A DNA stretch of 64,000 nt from Galbula dea (taxonomy: Eukaryota > Chordata > Aves > Piciformes > Galbulidae), in contig VWZX01010817.1 of NCBI GenBank assembly GCA_013399015.1, positions 1,612,001-1,676,000 of the forward strand. Direction: 5' to 3'. A program made the position numbers and the translations under genes. This document shows, piece after piece, positions 24,431 to 37,800 of the stretch. Under the pieces are notes generated by a model. It worked only from the letters and a program-made list of their open reading frames with translations. It ran no database searches and had not been told where the DNA came from. Position 1 is the first letter of the stretch; each line of letters begins with the position of its first letter.

Positions 24431-25734
24431 CACCAGCGTGCCCTAAAACTGTGTTTTAACTTTCAAAGTTCAAGTACTGCCAAATGCAGTTATGCACTTG
24501 TGTCTCTAATGACAGGATACGTCTTACTAGGAGCAGTGAAGATCGATGGCTTATTTAAGGGATAAGAGTGTGCTTACAAGGATATTTTTAGAGTGGAGAG
24601 ACTGAAAATCTGACCTATTTCATTTTCTTAAATTAGTTTTCAGAGCCCATTGTGAGACTTTGCATGAATGCCTATGTTTTAAATACATGCTTCACTGCTC
24701 ATGGAGAACGAAAATCAAGCCAGCAGTCTGGCATTCATGAGGAAAGCAGAATAAAAATTCAAACGTTCATTAAATACTCAAATGTCAGCTTCAAAATTCC
24801 AAAGGGCTATTTACTATCACTGGGGCAAATTAAAGCCTGAATAAAATTTCCTACAACCACAGAAAAACAGACCTCAATCATACAATTATTCAAGCCTTCT
24901 GACAGTAAGGAATCTAACTGGTCTACTATTTAGTACTTAGCCTATTCTACTTTCAAGTTTCTCAAAAAATTGGTCTCCCAAAGTTTTTTCTGGAGGACTG
25001 GACTCTTAGAATATTTTTTTATTGATAAGAAACTTTTCTTTTTTAAATTTTTTTTTCCCCTTTTTATTGAGTTATGCATCTCTCACCACTTTTCCCTACC
25101 CACAGTTTCTAGTCTCTGAATGCTCACTGTCTTTTAGCTGTTTATTATGACTATTTATCATAATTATGAGTGGTTTGTTACTCAGTATGTTTTATAACAA
25201 CATGTTAACAATAATATAAGGCCTGGATTATACTAATGCTTGAGTTTGTTAGCTGCAGGCATTGGCTATGCTCACTAAACACCTCAAGAATTTGGCACAG
25301 CTAACATTAACTATCCAGGGAAAGTCTAGCAGGAGACATTTAATGAAGAAAACGGAGCACAGCTAAGAGTCAGACAAGAGGTGGTATTGAAATTGCAAAC
25401 CAGAGTATAAGATAATCATTTTAGTCTATATTATTTATAAACAAATATGAGTGAAAATTAGGTTTAAGAGGCCACAAAGAATGTAAAATGGAGGTACTGA
25501 TCCTTTCTTCTAGCCACTATTGTCTGCTCCCTGACAGAGCACTGAACAAAAATTCAGTAAAAGAATTATGCAAATAGAGAACCAGTAGTGAAAAGAGGTA
25601 GTCTGAGCAGACAGGAAAAGCTCACTCCAGAATGTACCTGGGATTCTAGTCTCCAGAGTGCTCACAGAATCCCACATGGCCAGAGGACACTCCCAGTTGT
25701 TTGGGGTATTTTAGCAAATTTTTCTGCTAACCAC

Positions 25735-26142
25735 TGTTCTGGTAGGGTTAGAACAGAACTAATTCTGTTCAGTGATTTTACTTTTGAGCTAAAGCTCCTC
25801 TAAGTAACTGCAGTCTCTGAAACTGACACCATGTTTTTACAGACACTGCCTGCTTCTAGCAGCAATAAGACCTAATGTTTAAATTTACTAGCAGGGATTG
25901 GTATGCAAACCAAGGTCGCTGCTAAATCTCATGTCTCACTTTGGGGGGTGCAGAGTAAAAGCTGCACCTACAGGAAGGACAGTGACCCTAAACTGACCAA
26001 GTAAGTATTCTATTCCATAGACATCATATTCGATACAAAACTGAGGGTCAGTTCCTTCTTTATTGCCCTTTTGCTCTTGCGAGAGAGTAATAGAGAGCTT
26101 CAGTCACTGGGTTGGTGGTCAGCCCAGCCCTGACCCTTGACA
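25735..26142 (+). mobile_element. LTR related to the 4170-4866 element, internally shortened, 408 bp
   Basis: It begins TGTTCTGGTAGGGTTAGAAC and ends CCCTTGACA. Shared landmarks with the longer copy, in the same order, are ACACTGCCTGCTTCTAGCAG, GCAGGGATTGGTATGCAAA, GGTCGCTGCTAAATC and GGGTTGGTGGTCAGCCCAGC. About 290 bp present in the longer copy, including the poly(A)-signal region, are missing between GAGGGTCAGTTCC and CAGTCACTGGG. The flanks ACCAC and CACAC are only weakly alike, so a target duplication is not established. Confidence 0.85.
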
Positions 26143-29100
26143 CACACCTTGTGTAAAACACATGCCATTGGGCTTCAGGGAGAGATTTTGTCATGCAGTG
26201 GACAATAAAGTCACTTCAAGGATACTTTTCATTCATATGGTTCTCAGAAACAGTTTCAACATGACTGAACAACTAGTCAAAAGTCCAAATTTAAGTAGAG
26301 ACATACAAATATATGTTGTAAAGGAACAGAAAAATGTGGCTCATCAATCTTTTACGGGAGAAAATGAATGCTTTGATAGGGCTTAATCAATATTTACTAG
26401 CCTCAGGAACATTTTACAGCTGTGTAGTAACAGCAGTGTAAACAGGTCAAATGAGAGTAAGGCTATTTAGCTGGACAAAACTGCAGGATCAGACTCTCAA
26501 GTTTAGGAAGCCAAATACATCTTCAAAAACTAACTCCACTTAAAAGTAGTTTAATTGCCGTCATTCCTGAAAAGAAGACAGGTCAAATAAAAACACAGCT
26601 TTGTAGAAGCAGCTGCTAAGAAATGCCTACAAAGATCTCTTATGGTCAAGTTTTTGAGGAATTAAGCTCATGGGGACAAGAGTAGCTGTTTCAGAGAATA
26701 CTCCCACACTTCTTAGTATTTCTTCAAATATGATGAAACAATTCCTGCAACAGTTCTTCAATGCAGAGATTGGACTCTGAATCCTGTGAGAAATAACCAC
26801 ATTAATTCTATGGCATAGTTTCCTGGGGTTTTCTTTTTGCCTTTTTAATTTTGTTATGTATTTTGGACCATACTAAATTATTTCAGACACACTGTGTCCC
26901 TGTAATATGTTTTAACATAAACAGAATCTCACGCAGATTGAACTTATTGACTGTATAAATGGCAAATATGGGAAGAAACAAACTGCAATGGGAATTACAG
27001 TTCTAAAGAGAAATCTTTCTTCAAATATATAAAGAGGGAAAAAAAAATCTGATTTTGAGTTTATGAACACATCATGAATAAACCGATCAAAGAAAATAGA
27101 TCACCAAAATTCAGGTTTGTAGACAGGCTTCAAAACTAATATTTAAAGGGGAAGATTTTGGAAAGAAGCAGGTTATGCACTGAAATTTCTTCAAGTTGAC
27201 TCTGCAAGACTATGTTTGAAATAATCTAAACAGCTCAATAGTGGTAATCCCCCTAAACACCATTCAAATGCCATGCAGGAATACTTAATAGTTCTATCTA
27301 GGACTAACTAGATTTACCTATAAATCCTGAAGTGTTTCAGTATTCTCTCTCCAGATGAGGTAATATTGACATTGATGGTCCAAAAAACAAGGTACTCATC
27401 ACCAATGGAAGGTTGCAAGTTCTAAACTTTTTCTTTTCCACTTACAAACAAATAAGAGAGGTGGACACAGATCATATATGAAGAATAAGAAAGAGGTAAA
27501 TCTAGTCCTCTGAAGTCAAATAAAATGAACAAGGCAGGAAACTTTATGAAGCTTTTTCTCCAGTGGAAGCAGAAACCCAGCTGTGTATATTATATGTACA
27601 AGAAATAAGGGCATGAGTGAAATTTTGACAAGTTAGTTGATGGAATAAGATTGGATTTCTACAAAGCATTCAGAACAGATGAGTTTTTGGATGAGCTTGC
27701 AGAACAGCCTGATCTTTAAAAGCCTTGTCAAAAAGCCAAACTGGGATGATCACCCACTGAAAAACAACTTTCCAGGATATGGTACTAAAAACACTGAGAA
27801 GAAAATCATTCCAAAAAGATTTTTGTTAATTTAGCCAGTACAAAGTCAATAATCCATGGTCTAAATGTTTCTTTCTTTACTAGCTTGTTAAAAATTCTAA
27901 ATTCTCCCCTATAAAAATCTTAACAGCTAGAGGCTGACAGATATTAGCTTATTCTTCTTCAAAGTCATTAAATAAATAATTAACCAACAATAGCTGGTAA
28001 GTTAGCTTGACAACAAAGAATTATTAATATGAGATTGCCCAAGGGAGAATGAGCTAGGGATTTCCAAACTGTGGTGTTAATCAAACCACTTCAAAGCAAC
28101 ACAAGGACTCTGTGCCGGCAGGTGGATTCATGAAGCCTGACATGGAGCTGGGAGCTACTGCAGCTTCTGGCAACAAGGGTAATTTAGTGATGTACTTTTG
28201 CACAGCAAAAGGTCAAAACTATTTTTTAAGCAGGAAAAAAAGAAACAGAAGATTAGAAGTACCTGAATTGCAAGAGCATTAATAACATGCCAGTCATACT
28301 TGGAAATTAATGTGAGCTGTATGCCCACAAGGTGTTATGTAAGATGGTTTGGCAAAACCTATGGAAAAAAGCAGCTATGAAATGCTTCAGATATAATTGC
28401 ACATGCTAAAAGCATTGTATATTCAACCTGTAGAAACTTAAAGACAACTGAGGAGAAGCTAATTTGAGAGATGTCACATGTGCCCTTTACCTTTTGTGAT
28501 ACTTCATTCCAGTGTGGCTGGACATGACAGTTATGGAATCAACTTCCAAAAGGCAAACTTTATACCACCATGCATCTTTATATCTCTTTCTTGTTTCTAA
28601 GCTCTTACAGAAGCAACATTATTGCCCCATTCTTTTAAAAACAGTTTCTAATGTAACATAATATTTCTGAAAGATAGAAACTGAGAATATTTTGCTTCTC
28701 AAACCCCACATTTGGAGGTCTGCAGAAAGAAGGTCCTTCCTAAACAGTCCTTGTCAGTGATATTTAGTCACAGGGCAGGAGGCTGTTAATGCTAGCAAAC
28801 CTGTTACTGTTTTAGCAAATAAGAACATGCTCAGAGAGGCTGTCAGAGCCCTTCAGGCAAGTCTCTGAATGAGATTATGCATAAACCAGCTTAGACAGCA
28901 ATAGTCAAAATCCTGCTGTAATGCAAGATTGTTGTCCAATGAGCGATTTGTTGTTGCAGGGTAGCTAATTTTTTTCAAAGCCCTGGAAATTGCTTTGATC
29001 CTCTGAAATGAGTGGCCTTTGTTCTCATTACAGCATATCTCAAGAGTTACTAGCAAAGATCAAAGATGTCTTTTCTTTCTAAGACAAAAAAGGATAGGCT

Positions 29101-29960
29101 TTCCCCTGCGCAGAAAGAACAGACCAGTGCTCAGAAACACAGTGCCTGTGACTGGCATTTCCCAAACTTTGCCACTGCTATGACAGAAACTGAGTCAGAA
29201 GAGGTTCTCCTCAAGGAGGAAATGTCCGTATCTCTCCCTCAGAGGATTTCAGTCTGCAGCTACAACTTTTTAGTAGGGCCCAAATAGGTAAAACTAACAT
29301 CCCATTTCATGTTCCTTTGAAAATCTCGAGCTACTCACTTCTCTAGCTGAGTATCTCCCTGTCTCTCCTGGTTTCCCATAAGCCTCACACCTTGCTCTTC
29401 AGAACCTCTTCCAAGCCAGCACATAGTTCCTTCTGGAAGGACCCCTCATCCCTCATCGTCTTTCTGATCAGTCAGCAGCAGCCCAGACTGCCGACAGCCC
29501 CCTCCCCATGGCCTAAAAAAGCCCCTCCTAGATTCACTCACAGGTTCAATCACTGTGTCCTCACTCAATCCATCTCAGGTTAAAATTAAATTTGCAATAA
29601 ATAGGTTCTAATCAAGCTTATATTATCAGTCTCACTAAAGTTTTTAGTTTTATCCAACAGCTTCAATAAATACCAATGAGATTCTTAACTGTGTCTAAAG
29701 TAAACCAAAAACACAGAGTCACACTAAAAGTCCAAGACCTATGTTCCTAAATTATTGTACTATCCTTGGAAATAGCACAACAAATTATTTTTAAATCACT
29801 GCAAGGAAAAAAAATCAATCTACATCTGGGATAAATTGCCAAGAATTCTTGTGATATTATTTACACCAGAGTTGAATCTGTTACCAAAATCTAGAACTTG
29901 AACTAGCAAATAATTGAATTTGTACATGCTCAGATAATTATCAGCTGCTAGAGACTTCTG

Positions 29961-30020
29961 AGACAATTGAAATGGGACACAGCCTGTTGAAATGCTCCAC
30001 AGCCTGTTGAAATGCTCCAC
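29961..30020. repeat. 20-bp tandem duplication with a third degenerate unit
   Basis: AGCCTGTTGAAATGCTCCAC occurs twice without change at 29981-30000 and 30001-30020. The preceding 20 bases, 29961-29980, match it at about 14 of 20 positions, so an older unit may precede the recent duplication. It lies about 400 bp downstream of the 174-nt exon in transcript sense. Confidence 0.9.
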
Positions 30021-30421
30021 AGCCCAATATATATCAGTGTTATGTCATCCTCCCAGATGAACTCTTTCACAACAGATGTCTAATAGACTTAAATATAATA
30101 AGTAAGCAGTAACATTACAAAACTATGTTAGCACAGCAACTTTTTTTTTCAAATAGAAAAAGAGCCTTAAGAGAATTAAATACACAAAATCAGCTCAGAG
30201 TTAGCACAAACACTTGCTGGTACTTCATGGATATTACATCACATCTAAAGCACTCATTCCTGGGGAAAAGAAATAAATAAATCAGGAAAAGCTGACTAAA
30301 GAATGCATGCTTAGGTTAATCCATAGTCATTTTATTGTTTCTCTGATGTTAACACAGTCACAGAAAAACATATCGTGTCAAATTCCTAAGATGGACTTTT
30401 CTGCTGGGCACAGCTACTGAC

Positions 30422-30595
30422 CTGCAGCATCTGAAGATAGCCTTCTTGTGGGTCACACAGCAGTGATGATATTCGGTGATTGTTCCTCATGCATCTCTGA
30501 TTGTTGTCCCTCGAGAGAGGGAAGATTTGCCGGATGACGGTCATCCTCCCCAGAGCACTATGCACCAACTCCAATATTTCGTTATCGGTGATTTC
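30422..30595 (-). CDS. GRID1: GRID1 internal exon, 174 nt (second in the window)
   Basis: This exon encodes 58 residues, from EITDNEILELVHSALGRM to CDPQEGYLQMLQ. The stretch HRISSLLCDPQEGYLQMLQ matches GluD1 as I recall it; GluD2 differs clearly after CDP. The acceptor is CCATTCCCAG just above 30595, with a good branch-point-like TAACTAAC at 30613-30620 on the minus strand. The donor is CAG followed by GTCAGT. Both boundaries are phase 0. Two cysteines, at exon residues 34 and 46, are spaced as in the short disulfide loop of the delta-receptor amino-terminal domain (inference from the family). The segment FPLSRDNNQRC seems one residue longer than the human protein I remember. The exon is separated from the previous one by a 13.8-kb intron and from the next by 10.4 kb. 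Confidence 0.97.
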
Positions 30596-33500
30596 CTGGG
30601 AATGGAGACAGAGTTAGTTAAAAATGTGTTTGTCCAGACATTTTATATATTCCTTTCAATACTGGATAAATATATTTAAAAAGACAATAGAAAGGTTACA
30701 GATACATAAGCTTAGTCTATGCCAAATATTCTTATTTGGTGTTTCATGACAATGATGGGGGGTTTTTTAAACATCACCTGAAACAAAAGAAAACAGCTTA
30801 ACACAGAACCATCTATCTGGGCAGTACTAACATACTGCAGAAGCAGTTCCTTATGAAAAAGAGCTGAGATGGTCTCAATAGGTTTCTAAATAAAAAACAA
30901 AAGCCTTCAAACCTAATTCATACAGAAAGAGTTTGGGTTTAACAGAACAGGACCTCACTACATCCTCAGAACTAAAGAACAAATAGAAAATCTGTCTTTA
31001 GGAAATATGATACTTACACCTGAGAACTATGTTACAAGAAAGTACTTTTCCTATAAGAACAGCAGATAACTTCTGCAGACTAATGCTGATAATGACACAA
31101 GGAAGTCTTTTGATGTTACGTCTATCAGGAAAAAAAGGAAGCTAGAAGAAACTTCATGGAAGGGATTAACATATTTAGGAATACAAGTTTTTGCACACAG
31201 AATAATTTGGGGTAAGATATAAGGAGCTCTCAAGGACAGGCTGCTCCTGTTTCAAGGCTTTGCACTGTCTAAAGCCTCTATGCAGACCTTCCCATGTCAC
31301 AATTTCCTACTCGACCCTGGGACAGAGCCTGCATCTACTGTCCTTATATTGCAACTGAAGCCAACTCAGCTACATACTTTGCTTTTTGTATTTAAAAAAA
31401 AGTCATTAAACCAAAACCTTTCCCCACTCACCCCTCCCCTCCGGGGTCAATAGTTTGAAAATCACAAGCTTAGCTGATCCTGAAGTCATAACAATGGTAC
31501 AGTTTGTGTGGTTATTTTCCACCAGGACTTCACTTTGAGGAAGGACAGACAGTAGCACTGCTGGCTGCATTTGGTCCTCCGTATGCCTATTCCACGAGGA
31601 GCAACTTGACATCCCAGCTTCCTACCACTGCCACCAGCAGCATCTACAAGTCACATCAGCCCATCTCCAGCACATGTTGGCTGCACAGCTGGGCAAACCC
31701 CTTGCCCAGCCTCCACAGAGCTGCCCAGCCTCATGCAGGTTAGGGGGCTGCAAATAATTCACGTTGCTGTATCTAGCAAGTCAAAACGACCCACACCTTG
31801 TGATGTGCTATCAGCAGAAGTGAACCCAGCCCCATGCTTTTAACATTCAAGAAAAAAAAATATTTTTTCTTGTTATTTTCTTTGTCAAGCTGTGAGTGAA
31901 ATGACCATGGGGTATTATAATTACTTGTTACGGTTGATGAGTACTAGAGCTGTGGCTCAATTTAAGTCTCTGCCAGTTTCCCATCATTTTTTAGGAACAT
32001 GAATTTTTAACTCTGCAGAAGGTGAAATCCACTGCATAGGCAACTGTCCAATTGTTATGGTGTGAAAACAGAAAATAAATATATTCTTATCAAAGCCAAA
32101 GATTTTGAGGCTTAATAAAAAATGCTAGGTGGCACCTGTAGCCTTTCAGGGAGACACTGAATGAGACCTACAAGCTCTAAAGGTCCCTCCAGACTGCTGC
32201 CTTGGACTTTTCTCCTGTGGGGTTAAGGAACGTTAAAGTCACACAGCAATTCTAAGCTGTGGTCTGAGGGAGAGATAGCTCTAACTCATTACCCCCTAGA
32301 CTGCATCCCTTGGCAGGCAAACTCAGACTGAGTGGCTGAAAAAAGAAAAAAAAGGTCACAGATCATCTAAACCTTCAGTTCACTTCACACCACATGCTCC
32401 CCAAGTGATGCACAGCCTTTCAAAGAAGTCTCACAACCTGTGTCAAAATGCTTGACCTGAGCCGTGTAAGCCTATATGTAACAGACAAGAACTGCTTCTT
32501 CCACGGGATTTCCAGAAGTAAGGGAGTGGAGGATATCAATCATTTTAGAAGCATTAACCCAGGTCCTCCTCACTTAGCTATAGGCACCAGGTAAGTACAG
32601 AATATAAAAAAGTCTGGTTATTGTACAGAAAAATAAGAAAAATAGGAGTCTCTGGAGGGAAATTCAGAACCTAAACTGGGCTAATCTGACTCTGAAAATG
32701 CCACCTTTTCCTGTGTAGACAGCTGACAGTAGCTAAATCCTTCAATGTCTCTGTTCAGTACACAATGCCAAGGGGAATAAAACTCCAGTATTTTTTCAGC
32801 TGATGGACATTCATACCAGCAAATGACCTATTCCTTTTAGAAACTAGGTTCCATTTCAGAAGTGTAAAAGCATTAAAATAAAAAAAAGTTGTTGTTGGAA
32901 GAGCTGGGAACAAAGGGTCTATTTCAGCATTTTTGAGATGATACTCTCAAAACTAAAGGTAACTGTGGACCTTTCACTGCCAGTTGACAGGGTGGTACAG
33001 CCACAGGGAGCATCACAGAGCACCTAAGGTAGATGTAGGAGCAGAAAAGCATGGCTGAGGCCTGAACTGCAGAGGAGAGGCAAGTCACCACCACTGTGCA
33101 CAGGAAAAGCCTGTCTGGAGCTTCCTTTGCAAGGGGACTGCACCTCTTCCTCTGGCCTGGCACAGGAAGGCTCTCCAAATGTGTTTCCAGAATGCTCACG
33201 GCCCTGGCTTAGCAGCAGATGAAACCTTACTTGTCACATGCAGAAAGGTCACCTGCATTCTGACTGTGATAAATATAGGAAGGAAGGGGCAGAGGGAAGA
33301 AAAAACAAAAGGCAAAAAAGCAAACCCAAGTATATGTGAAGTTGGCTGTTACTTTTACTCTCACTAGAATAACAGCATATATCCAAAAAATAGTTCTAAG
33401 CCTTGAAGTCACAGGGGAAAAAACATTTCATGCTGATCTTACAATTAAAGTCTATTCACCTAGTTGTGTGTTATAAAGTAACATGTTTTCTTTCCTGTAC

Positions 33501-34212
33501 ATGATAGGGAAATGTTCTTTAGACTGGGAAATCAACAACTAAGCAAATACTTTAATTTGGTCCTAGAAGATTGGGTTTGTTTGTTTGGTTTGGTTTTTTT
33601 CAAACAAATGCATCTCAAATTTCCAGCCTTGTTTTGGATCATTACACAGCACAAGACAGCACAGTGATTACCATTCATCCCATGCATAAATGCTACATTC
33701 TACATAAATCTTATCAGCTGGTTTGGGCAGGCAAGTGCTCCTTGCAGAATTCCATATCGTGTGCCCATGATGTTGCTACTGCAACATGGGGTAAATAGCG
33801 ACTTTATATAGATGGTAGATACTGCTTGTTTCAGGGATATGCTTTAAGAAAGGCCAAAAAGCCTAACTCTCTACTGTTTGTCACTTTTAACAGCAGTTTG
33901 CACTCAGGCTTGTAAACATTGAACATCTTGAATGAGAATGGAGGAAGAGCACTTTACCAAGGGATAAAAGATGTTCTTTTATCTAACTGCCCTAATCCTA
34001 GATTTTTCCTTTACTGTGGGAAAGAATTTGGCTATTCAATATATTTTAGGGAGCACTTAAATATTTTGGTTATGACACCTGAGTGTAAGGTTAGACTGTT
34101 CACCCAGGCTACTAGTAGTTCTCAGCACCCAACTCAACACTGAAACGATATTCTTTTAAATACTATTTTCTGTCCAAAAATGGATAAGCTAACTCTTTAA
34201 GAATTTGTGGTG

Positions 34213-34286
34213 TTCATTTATCTATTTATTTGCAGACAAATATTGGTCATTTGGGGAATTCATTTATCTATTTATCTGCACACAAA
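34213..34286. repeat. Tandem duplication, period 46 bp
   Basis: TTCATTTATCTATTTATTTG at 34213 and TTCATTTATCTATTTATCTG at 34259 are each followed by CA.ACAAA. Two of 28 bases differ between the two 28-bp cores. Confidence 0.88.
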
Positions 34287-34787
34287 GAATTTTAGTTAGT
34301 TTGTAATACCTAGTCATATTGCTCAGGGGAATATTTAAATCTCCTCTAGTTGTGCTCAACTATCATAACACAAATTGCAAAATGAAACAATTATGTTTCA
34401 TATTACAATCCTTATTTTCCTAGAGGTAATGACAGAAAATTATAAATTTTAATGACATTAATAAGGTAAAGAACCAGAACAGATTTCCAGAAAGCACATC
34501 CCTGAGAAAACTAAAGGATTAGACTGAATGGCAATGAGGACAAAGATGCTCATGGAGATGAGCTACAGATCTGTGTGGAATTCTTACATAAGGATGGATA
34601 CTCTTTGTTGAGTTATTCTGATTCCCTTCAATGCACTATGCTCCTACCAGGGACACTTGTTCATCTTTTGAAAATCCAGAAAGTAGCCTTCAATTAGCTG
34701 GTTTTTAAAACATTCATGACATCTTATCCTGTGAATAGATTTATTCAGCTTTAACATTATGCTGACTTCTCTGCATCCCACATGAAC

Positions 34788-34811
34788 AGACACACACACA
34801 TATATATATAA
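34788..34811. repeat. (CA)n(TA)n microsatellite
   Basis: A run of CA dinucleotides passes directly into TA dinucleotides. It is short but likely polymorphic. Confidence 0.9.
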
Positions 34812-37800
34812 AGGTTAATCCTTTAAGGCAGGGGCACAATCCATTTTTTAAGCACAGAAAACATTCTAATACAAGTCTGCATGACCTCCTGTCCAACTCC
34901 CATCCTCATTGTCCTCCCACACATCCACCATTACACCTCAGTCTTCACTTCTTTACTTAATGTTTCTAAAAGTCTCTTCAGGGGTGTATTTATAATCTCA
35001 TTGAATCAGCTCTATTTCTAGAGATAAGGACTCTGCTCTGGATGTCCAGAAGTCTTTCTCAGATCGTAGTGTCATAGTGAGTGTCTACGCTCTAAAAGAT
35101 CTTCTGATTTAACAAAATATTATTCTATACTAAAAAAGTAATTATCTCAGAGTGGGAAAAAAAAAAAGAAAACCACCAAGATAGTAGTTATAAAAAGCTG
35201 AACAAAAGAAAAATATCACCATTGATCTTAATGTGAACTTCACTGATGAAACAACTCATTAAAGTTCATCTAAACTTGCTCCTACCTGACTTTTTCTGTG
35301 TAATTCAACCGTATTAGAATTAGGTCAACTCTAAACCCTATAAAATTCTTTGACCAGGAGGAAGGTACACATGCAGTACAGTTTCAGGTATATGTATACC
35401 TTTCAAGCATATATATATGAAAATTACACAATTTTGTGGAAATAAACAAATAAAAATTCTGCAGTGTCAAACTTAGCAGCCAAAGGGAGAGAAGCAAGAT
35501 TTCTTTGGGCAAGTAGCAAATACAGAGTACATGGAATACAACTGGAATAAATTTTAATTGTAAATTGTTAAGTTTTGCACTGAAACGTGTCATTTGTTAA
35601 ATCCTAAGAAATTTTCCATAATGTGTTCCTTGTATTTCTATTCAATTTTTAGACTTTTTTTTAGTCTATGCATGTTTGTATAATTCGAAAAGATCTTAGG
35701 ATGTTTACCCTACTTGTATTCAAAACTATTCTTAAAAAGTCTGCTTTTTTTTAATAAGAAAAAATAAGGCATGAGGAAATGCAAAAGATTTATTAACTTC
35801 TTGTTATCAGAGTAAACAAAAGCATCACTACATAGAAGGATGATATAGAAAAAAAACCCTAATTTTTGGCACTTCCATATGTAGAGAAAGACTGAGCAGA
35901 ATTCCAGTCTATCAGAGAGTCCTGGTTCTACCCAAGTAAAAATGAAGCTATAGCAATCTGCATAGGCTCATGGGTCTGTTGATCATCCAAAGTGCATATA
36001 AGAGAAATTTCTAGAATAAGAGAAAAATATTTTCCAAACAAAAGTGAAGAACAAACACTATATTCAACAAGAGTCTTTCTTCCAAAGTCATGTTTCCTCA
36101 AGACTGTTCTACAAGCCCTGTGCTAGGAAAACACTGTTCATTTTGCATTATCTAACACCTTCCTACATGCTACCCTTGGGGAAAATGTAGTTTGCCAAGA
36201 TAGATTTTATCTGATAATTACTATTCTATTTTCTGCTCTTTTTTCTCAACCTTTGAAAAATATTATATGGAGGAAAATAAGAAAGAGTGCCCAAGTGATA
36301 GAAGCCATTTAAGTGTCAAATCAAGAGGATGACTAACTGTGGACATACTGGGCCTATCTGATATGGTGAAAGGAAAGAAAACTGTTAGCAGAAGCAATGG
36401 AGCTGCAGAATAGACATGGAGAATAAGAAATACATCACACCAGGTGACAGATGATGGGACATTTTCTCATCCTTCATATAACAAACTGACAGTGAAACAA
36501 AGGTGAAGAGAGACCTATGAAAAGAGGGCAAATAAGATAACTCAGCTAGTGTGCAAAAAAGGATTAGCAGAAATATGTTTTTAGTGAACAATCTGAAAGG
36601 GGAAAGGGAAAAAACATCAATAATCTTTTCCTTCACTTCGTTCTGACTGATGACCTAGGTTTAGTTTGGGAAAGTTTCATTAATCCACTGAAGATCTAGA
36701 AATTCATCTGCTGGCAGTACTACTAGCATCATTTGGAAAGTGTCATCTGTCCAAAAAGGAAGAATAACTGCTGTCTAAAATATTTGACTTCCATTCAAGT
36801 GATGTGAGTAACATCATCTCAACATGGCTCAGAGTTCCTCAAGTCCCTTAGCCCTTTTACTTTCTGCCTAAGGCTTCTCATCCCTGATGAAATGTGTACT
36901 CTTGCTGTATTTCCAAATCTTTTATTACTTCTCCTGCAGAAATTACTAGACCTATTCTTACTACTTCACCTCTTCCTTCTCAACTATAAGGGCTGCTTCT
37001 GACAAGTATCATTATAATTGGGAAGAATTTAACCATACTTTACTGTAGCCATAGTAGTTTCTCTGTACTTGCTGCCTCCAACTTTTCGAAACCAGGATAT
37101 TTTCAGTGGATTTGAAAGAGAAAAATATCCAAACCCGTCCTTGTTTGGATGTTAATTAGAGTTTAGTTTTATTTTTCAATTAAAGCTTACATAAATTTCA
37201 GCTGTCTCCTATCTGCTGAATAGCTTGTTTTCCTATGGATCTGAAACCTGTATAACACTCTAGAGCTACATGATTTCTTACTGAAAAAATATTTTCACCA
37301 ATAAAAAATTGGTCCCTAACTTTTTATTTAATGTATTTATGGTTAGCACTGTAGCAAAATAAAGCTACTGATGATTTTTTAAAAGCCCGAGTTATTAAGT
37401 TCATATTAGTGCAAGAAGATCAACTGGCTTACTACATTCTATCTATAAAAAAAAGCATCTTTGATTTTGCAAGAGCTATTACAAATACAGCTTACCTTTC
37501 TGCTCTCCACCCTGCAGTGTTGCAGCATTGGTTGTTTGGTTGATTTTTTGTTTGTTTAAATGGGGCAAGTAACAGCACAAGCTTTTTTTCTTAGAAATAA
37601 ATAAATGAGCTCTTATTCAACCTTAGAGTCAAGCTACTCTGCAAAGCATTAAATTATATGTTGCATTTTCCAATACAGAAACACAGGCATCTATCCCCTG
37701 TGAGTCCCCATGAACTTGCACAAATGCTGGGAACTGTGCTAATGCACCTACCAGAACAATCAAGAGTATGATTCTTCCCTCCTTAACAAAGCTTAAGTAC

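Larger units (their letters stand above)
20051..30421 (-). other. GRID1: GRID1 intron, 10,371 nt
   Basis: This intron is complete between the 174-nt and 162-nt exons, with a GTCAGT donor and a TTTGCAG acceptor. It holds a reversed LTR fragment with an adjoining A/C-rich tract (21841-22033), a GC-richer segment of unknown origin (about 24110-24430), a 408-bp LTR (25735-26142) and a 20-bp tandem duplication (29961-30020). The remainder is AT-rich with no recognisable genes. Confidence 0.88.
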
